In this document: piece after piece, positions 49,117 through 59,080 of the stretch | Position numbering within the stretch: position 1 is the stretch's first letter | How the letters are laid out: the number at the start of each line of letters is the position of its first letter | Source: Cymbidium sinense | Taxonomy: Eukaryota; Streptophyta; Magnoliopsida; Asparagales; Orchidaceae | DNA length: 64,000 nucleotides | NCBI GenBank assembly: GCA_021442155.1 | Contig: CM038214.1 | Coordinates: forward strand, 143,502,488 to 143,566,487 | Reading direction: 5' to 3' | Notes under the pieces: model-generated | The model's database searches: none | Seen by the model: the letters and a program-made list of their open reading frames with translations, nothing else | Told to the model about the DNA's origin: nothing | Made by a program: the position numbers and the translations under genes

Positions 49117-50511
49117 TTTTTTAAAGGAAAGGTTAGAATTTTATTACAATAAAAGAAAAAGGATACAATGTCCTTAATAGGGCTAAAGCTCAAAAATCTA
49201 CAGCTCTCAGAGCTACAAGGAACCTATAGAGCTAAACCCCCATCTATGTATAATAGAAAAATAGAGAGAAAAAGCAACAGCTAAAAAAGCAAAAGAAGAA
49301 AAAGGCACGGATTAAGACTAGTACAATATATGTAAAAAAATAATCAAAAGACTAGTCAGTAGTGGCTCATGATCCTTTTTGGGAGGCAAGATAGCAAGAT
49401 CCACATCAATAGCTCTTGAGTTGACTGAGTAACGATCATTCCATTTGAAAAGTTCTAACCTATAAAAGAAATCGCAAAACACTATAAAGGCGAAAGTCAC
49501 AGCTAACAAGAATAAAGATAAAGAATACAATTAGAGAGAGCTGAGAAAGAAAAGGCTCAGGCTCAATTAAGATCATCTCAAGAGGCAACAATGCATATGA
49601 GCATCCAAACTTCCTAAGAATGGTTACATTCATATGCAATGCTACCAACCAAAAGTGAAGATATGGGTAACATCAGGGCCATCATAGACAACATTCCTGA
49701 TACAAGCCAACAACAAAAGAAAGCAGCCCAAAGGCTTCAGAACAGATTAGCAAATAAAAAAGCGGCGGCCAATATAAACAACCAACAAAAACCATAGCAG
49801 ACCAATCACAAACACCCATCCACCAGAGGATACAGTAAGGTCAGTGATAGAGCCACCAAAGGAAGAATTTAAAGGGATAAGCAAATTCAGAAGCATAGCA
49901 ACATCTAATACAATAGCCTAGAAAGGGATTAAAACAAAATAAAAAATAACAACAACCATCATTCAAATAGACATCAAAGCTCCAAGCAAGGGGAGCCACA
50001 ACTAGCCATCAGTAGAAAACAGACAAAACTAGGTAGAGAAAAGGATGCCATCAACTTAGCAGGCAGTGAAAAAAAGCCACCAAGTATCATCCACCATTAA
50101 AATCAGCCATAACCATGTCAGGAAGGAAAAAACCATAAAGCAGCTGTCCTCATGCCAATCAAAGAGAAAATAATAATTAAGAATCTCCAACCTCAGGAGA
50201 AATAACCAAAAATTATTGAAGAGATCAAAGCTAATCAAATCTTGAAGAGATAGGCACTCAACAACCAACCATAATAGAGGATCCAATATCAAAGGGGATG
50301 AAATAAATAAAAGGCTAACCAAAATAGACCACAAAATAGGTAGAAAAAGCAAAGCAAGCATAGCCACAACCCTCCTAGAGATAATAAAAAAACCAAAAAA
50401 TAGAAATGGTGTCACCCAACCAAACAAACAACCAAGGGAAAAATAAACTAAGGAGGACCACCCAACCACTAGCAATAAATGAGAAAGGAGAGAACAAACC
50501 AAGGGAAGCAT
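49117..50511 (-). mobile_element. A-tailed LINE-like insertion, 1.4-kb copy
   Basis: The sense strand ends TTACTGTAATAAAATTC-like/CTAACCTTTCC plus an A run (49,117-49,122) and then CCGAAAATC and CCTTAAACCCTAACC. The body is T/G-rich in sense, giving long hydrophobic-looking frames (151 codons at 50,056-50,511) that I do not accept as a protein. It shares GAGCTACAAGG, CCTATAGAG and GGCTCAGGCTCAA with copy 1 (2.5 kb) and matches the 42.8-kb copy at both ends. No reverse transcriptase motif is seen. LINE-type mobilisation is inferred from tail and polarity. Confidence 0.72.
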
Positions 50512-51810
50512 AGTTTTAGTTTATTTTGGTTTAGGTTTATTTATTTATGTTATTTTAGTTTTGGTTTATTTTTATTTTAGTTTTAGGTTTAGGTTTTATT
50601 TATTAGTTTATTTAGCTTTATTTTTATTTAGGTTTAGGTTTAGGTTTTAGCCTTTTTTATTTTAGGTTTAGGTTTAATTTATTTAGTTTATTTAGTTTTG
50701 GTTTTGGTTTTATTTTTATTTATTTAGGTTTAGGTTCAATGATAGGTTTAAGTTTTAGTTTATTTTTTATTTTATGTTTAGGTTTTATTTTTTGGTTTAG
50801 GTTTATTTTTATTTATTTAGTTTAGTTTCAGGGTTTGGTTTTAGGTTTAAGTTTAGGTTTAGGTTTAGGTTTATTTTTATTTAGTTTAGAGTTTTTTATT
50901 TAGGTTTTATTTATTTAGGTTTATTTAGTTTAGTTTTGGTTTAGGTTTAGGTTTTTAGGTTTAAGTTTTAGTTTAGGTTTAGGGTTTTAGGATTTAGGTT
51001 TTAGGTTTATTTTTATTTTATTTAGTTTATGTTTTATTTTTATTTATTTATTTTAGGTTTAGGTTTATTTAGGCTTAGGTTTTTGGTTTATTTAGGTTTA
51101 GGTTTAGCTTAGGTTTAGGTTTTGGTTTAGGTTTTTATTTAGGTTTAGGTTTAGGATTTTAGGTTTAGTTTAGGTTTATTTATTCATATTTAGTTTAGGT
51201 TTAGTGTTTAAGTTTAGGTTTTATTTAGTTTAGGTTTATTTTAATTATTTTTTATTTTATTTAGTTTATGTTTAGATTTTGATATTTAGGTTTAGTTTTA
51301 GGTTTAGGTTTTTTAGGTTTAGGTTTAGTTTTTAGTTTTATTTATTTAGTTTTAGGTTTAGGTTTTATTTATTTTATTTAGTTTAGTTTATTTTAGTTTA
51401 GGTTTTGGATTAGGTTTATTTTTTAGTTTATTTTAGTTTTTATTTTTACTTTTATTTTTTTTAGGTTTATTTTATTTATTTTAATTTAGGTTTAGGTTTA
51501 GGTTTATTTATTTAGGTTTCAGTTTACATTTAGTTTAGGTTTAGGTTTATTTATTTAGGTTTCAGTTTACATTTAGTTTATTTTAGTTTAGGTTTTTATT
51601 TTATTAGGTTGAGGTTTATTTTATTTATTTATTTTAGTTTAGGTTTAGATTTAGGTTTAGGTTTATTTTTTATTTATTTATTTTTGGTTTTAGTCTTGGG
51701 ATTTTTTTATGGTTTAGGTTTAGGGATAGGTTTATTTAGTTTTGTTTATGTTTAGGTATTATTTAGGTTTAGGTTTCTTAGGTTTAGTTTTTTTAGTTTT
51801 AGTTTTTAGT
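50512..51810 (+). repeat. TTTAGG/TTTATTT degenerate array
   Basis: Mostly hexameric TTTAGG and TTTATTT. A near-perfect local duplication of GTTTCAGTTTACATTTAG occurs at about 51,517 and 51,568. No gene seen. Confidence 0.9.
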
Positions 51811-52061
51811 AGATAAGATTAGAGAGAGTCTCCTTAGATGGGTTGGCCACATAAAGCATCGATCGATGACGGTTAAGATGCATTAGATTATCTTATGTTA
51901 AAAGGTTGAGGTAGACCTAAAAGACTTGGTTATGATGTATAAAATGACCTAAGTATACTTGAATTAAATTTTGACATAATAGGACATAATGGAGACGAAG
52001 GATTCATGTAGCCAACCCCACTTAGTGGGATAAAGAGTTTTTGTTGTTGTTGTTGTTGTTG
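51811..52061 (+). mobile_element. RTE-clade LINE, 250-bp 3' end
   Basis: Covers the last codons (AGAGAGAGTCTCCTTAGATG, GGCCACATAAAGCATCG) and the 3' terminus (GTAGCCAACCCCACTTAGTG, GGGATAAAG) with a (TTG)n tail of about seven units. Several deletions disrupt the frame. The tail leads straight into TTTAGG repeats. Confidence 0.9.
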
Positions 52062-54828
52062 TTTAGGTTTTTAGGATTAGGTTTAGGTTTAGGTTTAGAT
52101 TTAGGTTTAGGTTTATTTAGTTTAGTTTATGTTTAGGTTTTTGTTTTATTTTATTTATTTTTGTTTAATTTATTTTATTTAGTTTATTTAATTTTATTTA
52201 GTTTTACTTTTTGGTTTATTTATTTTAGTTGAGGTTTAGGTTTTGCTTTTAGTTTATTTATGTTTAGGTATTTAGTTTACTTAGTTTTAGGTTTTTTATT
52301 TTAGGTTTAGGTTTTAGTTTAGGCTTTAGGGTTTAGGGTTTATGATTTAGTGTTTAGGGCTTAGGGTTTTTGGTTAGGTTAGGGTTTAGGGTTAAGAGTT
52401 AATTTTAAAGTTTAGGGTTTAGGATTTTGTGTTTAGGGTTTCAGGTTTAGGGTTTAAGGCATTTTTTTTAAATTAAGTAAACTTGTAGGTTTAGGTTTAT
52501 TTACTTTAATTTATATGTTTATTCAGGTTTATTTCTTATTTTTATTAGTTTAGTTTATTTATTTAGTTTAGGTTATGTTTATTTATTTTAATTTTTATTT
52601 TATTTTATTTTTGGGTTTACATTTTTATTTATTTTATGTTTAGGTTTAGGTTTTTTTAGGTTTATATTTTAGTTTAGGTTTAGGGTTATTTTAGTATATT
52701 TTATTTTATTTATTTTAGGTTTATGTTTAGGTATAGTTTATTTTAGGTTTAATCTTAGGTTTTATTTATAGTTTAATTGATTTTAGTTTAGGTTTAATTT
52801 TATTTTATTTTTAATTTAGGTTTAAGTTTTTTTTAGTTTAGGGATTAGGTTTTATTTTTTTTACTTATTTTTAGGTTTATTTTTAGGTTTGTTTAGATTT
52901 ACATTTTTATTTATTTTAATTTTTTTTATTTTATGTTTATTTTATTATTATTTTATGTTTAGATTTCTTTTGTTTAGGTTTTTTATTTTTAGGTTTATTT
53001 TATTTTTTAAGTTTACCATAGGTTTTTATTTATTTAAATTTAATTTAGTATTTATTTTTTATTTTATTTTATTTTTATTTTTAGGTTTAGGTTTAGGTTT
53101 TAGTTTAAATTTTTATTTTATTTTATTTTTTTTTTTGTTTTAGATTTTTTTATTTTTTTTCGGTTTACTTAGTTTAGGTTTAGGTTTTTAGGTTTAGGGT
53201 TTAGGGTTTTGGGTTTACGACTTAGGTTTTAGGGTTTAGTGTTTAGGGTTTAGGGTTTAGGGTTGTAAGTTTTAGGGTTTAGTGTTTAGGGTTTACGGTT
53301 TTAGGGTTTAGGGTTTAGGGTTGTAGGTTTAGGGTTAAGGGTTTAAGATTTCTGGTTAGCTTTAGGGTTTGATGTTTAAAGTTTAGGGTTTAGGATTTAG
53401 CTTTTTAGGTTTTTAGGGTCTAGGGTTTAGGTTTTATGGTTTAGGGTTTAGGCTTTAGGGTTTAAGGTTTAGGGTTAAAGGTTTAGGGTTTAGGGTTTAG
53501 GGTTGTAGGTTTAGGGTTTAGGTTTTATTTATTTTAGTTTTGTTTGTTTTAGTTTAGGTTTATGTTTATTTTATTTTTTTCATTTTAGGTTTAGGCTTTT
53601 TTTCTTAGGGTTTAGGTTTTATTTTTTATTTATTTTAGGTTTTATTTTTAAGTTTATTTTTTAGGTTTGGGATTTTATTTAGTTTTTATTTTATTTGATT
53701 TTAGGTTTATTTTATTTTTATTTTATGTTTAGTGTTTTTTTTACATAAGTTTATTTATTTTAGGTGTATTTTTTATTTTTTTAGTTTAGTTTAGGTTTTT
53801 ATTTATTTTATTTTATTTTATTTTTTATTTTTCTATTTTATTTTATTTTTAGTTTTAGGTTTAATTTTAGGTTTAGGTTTAGGTTTTAAGCTGTAGTCTA
53901 GTTTTTATTTTATTTTATTTTTTATTTTATTTAGGTGTAGGTTTTGTTATTTGTTTTATTTTTAGGTTTTATTTAGTTTATGTTTAGGTTTTTAGGTTTT
54001 TAGGGTTTATAGTTTAGGGTTTAGGATTTAGGCTTTAGGGTTTAGGATTTTGGGGTTTAGGGTTTAGGGTTTAGGGTTTAGGGTTTAGGTTTTATGTATT
54101 TTAATTTAGTTTATTTTATTTTAGGTTTATGTTTACTTTATATTGTTTATTTTAGGTTTAGTTTTTTTTTAATTTAGGGTATATGTTTTATTTATTATTT
54201 TTAGGTTTGTGTTTAGGTTTTCGTTTAGGTTTGGTTTATTTTAGGTTTATGTTCAAGTTTTATTTATTTTAGTTTATTTTATTTTAGTTTAGGTTTAGGT
54301 TTATTTTATTTTTATTTTAGCTTTAGTTTTTTTTTGGGTTTATGTTTTAATTTTTATTTATTTTTAGGTTTATTTTTTAGATTTTAGTTTTTATTTAATT
54401 TTTATTTTATTTTATTTTAGGTTTATTTTAACTTTATTTTAGGTTTAGTTTTATTTTATTTAGATTTTTTATTTTTTAGTTTAATTTAGGTTTTTATTTA
54501 TTTTCTTTTAGTTTAGTTTTTATTTTTCTTTATTATCTTTTTAGATTTAGGTTTAGGTTTGGGTTTTAGTTTAGGTTTTTATTTTATTTTATTTTTGTTT
54601 AGGTTTTATTATTTATTTTATTTTTAGATTTTATTTAGTTGAGTTTTAAGTTTTTTATATTTTTAGGATTTAGGGTTTAGGGTTCAGGGTTTAGGGTTTG
54701 GGGTTTAGGGTTTAGGGTTTAGGGTTTAGGGATTAGGGTTTAGTTTTAGGGTTTAGGGTTTAGGCTTAGGGTTTTGGTTTAGGGTTTAGGGTTTAAGGTT
54801 AGTTTTAGGTTTAGGGTTTTGTTTAGGG
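52062..54828 (+). repeat. Degenerate telomere-like array
   Basis: TTTAGGG clusters at 52,325-52,465, 53,195-53,530, 54,000-54,095 and 54,665-54,830, separated by TTTATTT-rich parts. Marker at about 52,469. The 84-codon frame at 52,889-53,143 is translated repeat. Confidence 0.92.
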
Positions 54829-55212
54829 TTTTAAGAGAGAACAAATTGATTCAATTTCTTTTTCAAATTCATCCTTTCTAGACACAAGTGATGATGATAA
54901 AAATGAGATGCATAGGCAAATCGATAATTAGAACCATCTACTATATAGTTCATTTAAGGATCGGATCAAGTTCTTTAGTTTCTCCATCTCCCAATCCAAT
55001 AGGCCTCTCAGTGGCGGGATCCACCATCCTACAACCACGTATAACCTCCATCACTCCTCCGGCCTCCATAACCACCACTGCCCCAACCACCACCTCGATA
55101 TTAACTAGCACCTCTAGATCCCCCACCACCATTATGATAACTGCTAGCTCCACCTTCACCTCCATCGTTAGATCTAGATCAGTTTGGTTGATGTTTATCA
55201 AGGTTCTATCTT
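54829..55212 (-). pseudogene. GRP retro-fragment, copy J
   Basis: In sense it starts AAGATAGAACCTTGATAAAC at the shared edge and keeps CAAACTGATCTAGATC (QAQSRS region) and the Gly-rich DNA (GGTGGTGGGGGATCTAGAGG). It retains CCACTGAGAGGCC and GATGGAGAAACTAAAG of the end. An 83-codon minus frame (54,950-55,201) reads the Gly-rich part in a valine-rich off-frame, so it is not a GRP product. The 3' UTR is shortened, and the A tract is reduced to AAAA before CCCTAAAC. Confidence 0.84.
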
Positions 55213-55762
55213 AGGGTTTAAGTTTATTAGGTTCTAAGGTTTAAGTTTATTTTTTTAATTTATTTAGTTAAGTTTTAGTTTAGGTTTAGGGTTTATTTGT
55301 TTAGGGTTTTAAGGTTTATGCTTTTGGTTTAGGTTTAGTTAGGTTTAGGGATTGGTTTTAGGGTTTAGTGTTTAGGTTAGGGTTTAAGGTTTAGGTTAGG
55401 TTTTAGGGTTTAGGGTTTATGCTTATTTAAGTTAGTTTAGGGTTTAGGTTTAAATTTTAGGGTTTAGGTTTAGGGTTTAGGTTTAGGGTTTAGTTATTAT
55501 AGGTTTAGGGTTTTATAGGTATTAAGTTAGGATAGTGTTTATTTTAGGGTTTAGTTTAGGGTTTAGGTTTAGGGTTTTAGGTTTATAGTTTAGTGTTTAG
55601 GTTTAGTTTCTTAGGTTTTAGGTTTGGGGTTTAGAGATTTGGGTTTAGGGTTTAGGTTTTAGGTTTAGGAGGGTTTAGGGTTTAGGGTTTTAGGGTTTAG
55701 GGTTTATTTTAGGTTTAAGTTAGTTTTAGGTTTAGTTAGTTTTGTTTAGGTTTAGGTTTAGG
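55213..55762 (+). repeat. TTTAGGG/GTTTAGG cluster between GRP copies J and K
   Basis: Conserved flank (GTTTATTAGGTTCTAAGG), then short-period TTTAGGG variants. No gene seen. Confidence 0.88.
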
Positions 55763-56060
55763 TTTTAAGAGATGATTCAATTTCTTTTTTAGTCATCAGG
55801 TTTTCTAAGACACAGTGATACAGATAAAAATGAGCACGTAGAGCAAATTAGATAGTTAGAATTTTACTATAAAGACATAGTTCCATAAGCGCAGATTTGG
55901 GTTCTTTAGTTTCTCATAATTAGTTTTGATCCACCATCATATTTACCACAACCTTTATCCTTTATTTTACCACCTCATGTTAGTTAGATACCATTATGAT
56001 GTGTTCACCTCCATCTTAGATCTAGATAGTTTTGATGGTGATGTTTATAGGTTATTTTTT
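55763..56060 (-). pseudogene. GRP retro-fragment, copy K
   Basis: A shortened GRP copy, about 300 bp. It keeps the 3' UTR words CACGTAGAGCAAATTAGA and GACATAGTTCCATAAGCG (as + strand), TGATCCACCATCATAT of the tail, and TAGATCTAGATAG of the QAQSRS region. Most of the Gly-rich part is deleted or overwritten by TTTA-type words. Untranslatable. Confidence 0.8.
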
Positions 56061-56539
56061 AGGTTTAAGTTTATTTTTTAATTTATTTAGTTACTTAAGT
56101 TTAAGTTTAAGGTTTAGGGTTTAGTTTATTAGGGTTTTAAGGTTTTTTTATGGTTTAGGGTTTGTTAGGGTTTAGGATTAGGGTTTTAGGGTTTAGGTTT
56201 AGGGTTTAGGTTTAGGGTTTAGTTTTTTAGGGTTTAGGGTTTAGTTAAAGGTTTAGGTTAATTTAGGGTTTAGGGTTTTTAGGGTTTAGGGTTTAGGGAG
56301 TTAGTTTAGGGTTTAGGATTTAAGTTAGTGTTAGTTTAGGGTTTATTTTTTTATTTTTTAGTTTAGGGTTAGGGTTATTCATTATAGTTTAGGGTTTTTT
56401 AGGTTTAGTTTAGTTTATTTTAGGTTTAGGTTTAGGCTTAGGTTTTAGTTTAGGGTTTAGGTTTATTTAGGTTTATTTTTTTTAGGTTTAGGGTTTAGGG
56501 TTAGGTTTTAGGTTTTTAGTTTGGGTTTTAGTTTTAGGT
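56061..56539 (+). repeat. TTTAGGG cluster between GRP copies K and L
   Basis: Conserved flank (GTTTATTTTTTAATTTATTT), then TTTAGGG variants. Spacing to the next relic (about 490 bp) resembles that between copies H and I (about 530 bp). Confidence 0.87.
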
Positions 56540-56600
56540 TTTTAATGGAGAATGATTCAACATTTCTTTAGTTTTAGTTTAAGGTCAAAATTACATTCTT
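56540..56600 (-). pseudogene. GRP retro-fragment, copy L (60-bp relic)
   Basis: Same two-ended structure as copy I: TTTAATGGAGAATGATTCAA (UTR end) joined through CTTTAGTTTTAGTTTAAGG to AATTACATTCTTAG (5' edge). Recognisable only by comparison with copy I. Confidence 0.7.
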
Positions 56601-57677
56601 AGTTTAAATTTAGGTTTCTTTATTAGTTTTAGGGTTTAGTTTTTTTTAATTTTAGTTACTTTAGGTTTAGGGTTTGGGTTTGTATTTAGGTTTAGTTTTA
56701 GGTTTAGTTTAGGTTTGGGGTTTTATTGGGTTTGGGTTTAGTTTAGGGTTTAGGGTTTTAGGTTTGGTTATTTATGTTTAGGGGTTAGTTTTATTTAGTT
56801 TAGGTTTAGGATTTTATGGTTTATTTTTAAATTAAGTAAACTTTTGGTTTATTTAGTTTATTTTTTATTTATTTTAGTTTATTTTTTATTTTAGTGTTTT
56901 TTATTCTTATTTAATTTAGTTCATTTATTTTAAGTTTATTTATTTTAGTGAATGTTTTTTATTTTTGTTTATTTTTTAGGTTTAAGTTTAGGCTTTAGTT
57001 GAGTTTTATTTCAATTTTTTTTTTTAGGTTCAAGTTATATTTTTTATTTTTAAGTTTAGGTTTAGGTTTTTATGTTATTTTTTTAGGTTTAGGTTTTATG
57101 TTTTTATTTCAGGTTTATTTTTAGGTTTTTTTTTTGTTTAAGTTAGGTTTTATTTTTAGTTTATTTTATTTTATTTAGTTTAGGTTTAGGTTTAGGTTTA
57201 GTTTATTTTATGTTTAGGTTTAGGTTTAATTTATTTTATTTTAGTTTATTTTTGTTTTGGTTTATGTTTATTTATTTTATTTTTATTTTAGGTTTAGTTT
57301 TATTTTTTGGATTAGGCTTTAGGTTTTATTTTTTATTTATTTTTAGGTTTAGGATTTTATTTAGTTTTTTATTTTATTTAATTTTAGGTTTATTTTATTT
57401 TTATTTTACATTTAGTTTTTAATTTATTAAAGTTTTTATGCTTAGGTTTATTTTATTTTTTAGTTTAGTTTAGGTTTTTCTTTATTTTATTTTAGTTTAT
57501 TTTTATTTTTTATTTTTATTTTGTTTTTTTAGGTTTAGGTTTAGGTTTTAGTTTAGGTATTTATTTATTTTATATTTATTATATTTAGGTTTATGTTTTT
57601 TTTTATTTATTTTTTATTTTAGGTTTATTTAGTTTAGGTTTAGGTTTTAGGTTTTAGGGTTTAAGGTTTAGGGTTTT
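56601..57677 (+). repeat. Degenerate telomere-like array
   Basis: TTTAGGG cluster to about 56,825, marker AAATTAAGTAAACTTTTGG at about 56,828, then TTTATTT-rich sequence. The 70-codon frame at 57,210-57,422 is translated repeat. Confidence 0.91.
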
Positions 57678-57950
57678 GAGTTTAGGCCATAAGAGAATGG
57701 CCTAATCCCCAACTTTGAGGAAGCGATATGAGGATCTTATCACCTTTTTTTTTAATTCAATCGTGATAATTTTTTATTGTTGATCCTAGTTGCGATGTTA
57801 GAACACGGAAGAAAGAAGTCTATGAAGGTTCTAGATGTTTTAGAGGAACCACAACATCGATTGCAACAAGATTTATGGGTAGGAGAACCAACTTTGTATT
57901 TCACAACCTCTTTTGACATCTTTAAGATCACCTTTCATAAAATCACTCAA
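57678..57950. other. 273-bp unique insert, unknown
   Basis: A clean island with no telomere words between TTTAGGG repeats. Near its left end is a perfect inverted repeat, GGCCAT-aagaga-ATGGCC (about 57,685-57,702). Two overlapping plus-strand frames are open. One starts at the ATG at about 57,798 (MLEHGRKKSMKVLDVLEEPQ, 54 codons, stop at the right edge). The other reads DPSCDVRTRKKEVYEGSRCF. I recognise neither. It could be a captured gene fragment or a small transposon; no flanking duplication is evident. Confidence 0.6.
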
Positions 57951-58808
57951 GTTTAGGGTTTTAGGGTTTATGCTTTTAGGGTTTAGTGTTTAGGGTTGGT
58001 GTTTTGGGTTTAAGGTTTAGGGTTTAGTGTTTAGGGTTTAGGGTTTAAGGTTTAGGGTTTAGGGTTTAGGGTTGTAGGTTGTAGGCTTAGTGATGTAGGT
58101 TTAGGGTTTAGGGTTTAGGTCTCTTAGGATTTAGGGTTTAGGTTTTAGTTTCTAAGAAAAACTTAAGTAAACTAGTAGGTTTAGATTTATTTAATTTATT
58201 TACTTTATTTTATTTAGGTCTATCTTTTATTTTATTTAGTTTAGTTTATTTATTATATGTTTATTTATTTTTAGTTTAGGGTTTTTATTTTAGTTTATTT
58301 TTGGTTTAGGTTTATTTCTTAGTTGTGTTTTTTATTTTATTTATTTTTTATTCTTAGGTTTATTTTTTTTGTAGTTTTAGGTTTAGGTTTTATTTTATTT
58401 TTTTTTTAGGTTTAGGTTTTCTTTTTATTTATTTTTAGGTTAATTTTAGGTTTTATTTTTTTTATTTAGGTTTGGGTTTATTTTATTTTTATTTTATTTT
58501 ATTTAGTTTAGGTTTAGGTTTAGGTTTAGGTTTTATTTATATTAGTTTAGTTTATTTTAATTTAGGTTTAGGTTTATTTTATTTTGTTTATTTTATTTTT
58601 ATTTTAGGATTAGTTTTTTTTTTTGAGTTTAGGATTTAGGTTTTATTTTTTATTTCTTTTTAGGATTATTTTTTAGCTTTAGTTTTTTTAGTTTTTATTA
58701 TATTTTATTTTAGGTTTATTTTATTTTTATTTTACATTTAGTTTTTATTTATTTTTTTTTTATTCTTAGGTTTATTTATTTTTTAGTTTAGTTTAGGGTT
58801 TAGGGTTC
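57951..58808 (+). repeat. TTTAGGG cluster and TTTATTT array
   Basis: Dense TTTAGGG to about 58,140, marker AAACTTAAGTAAACTAGTAG at about 58,158, then TTTATTT-rich sequence to the LINE-like element. Confidence 0.91.
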
Positions 58809-59080
58809 TTTTTTAACTAAAAGGTATTTATTGCAGAAAATAAAATAGAAGAAGACCATATTAGAGACTAAACTCAAAAATAAAAAAAAACTATTGCTCA
58901 AATGAGCTATAGGAGAATCCTAAAGAGTTTAGTCCTTAAACATTCATCAAAGAGCAACAACAACAACAACAATAAGAAGCCTTTATCCCACTAAGTGGGG
59001 TTGGTTACATGAATCTTTCGTCTCCATTGTGTCCTATTATGTGTCAAATTCTCATTTAATTCAAGTATACTAAGGACATT

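Noticed and set aside
50056..50511. 151-codon hydrophobic minus-strand ORF resembling a membrane protein
   Set aside because: It comes from the T/G-rich non-coding stretch of a LINE-like element, with Leu/Phe/Trp-rich composition and no family resemblance. The 42.8-kb relative is deleted and disrupted here.
52889..53143. Phe-rich ORFs in the array (also 41,715-41,945 and 57,210-57,422)
   Set aside because: Direct translation of TTTATTT/TTTAGG repeats in stop-free phases.
54888..55214. 108-codon plus-strand ORF over GRP copy J (also 15,643-15,891 and 17,306-17,518 on -)
   Set aside because: Antisense Thr/Ser-rich shadows of the GRP Gly-rich segment.
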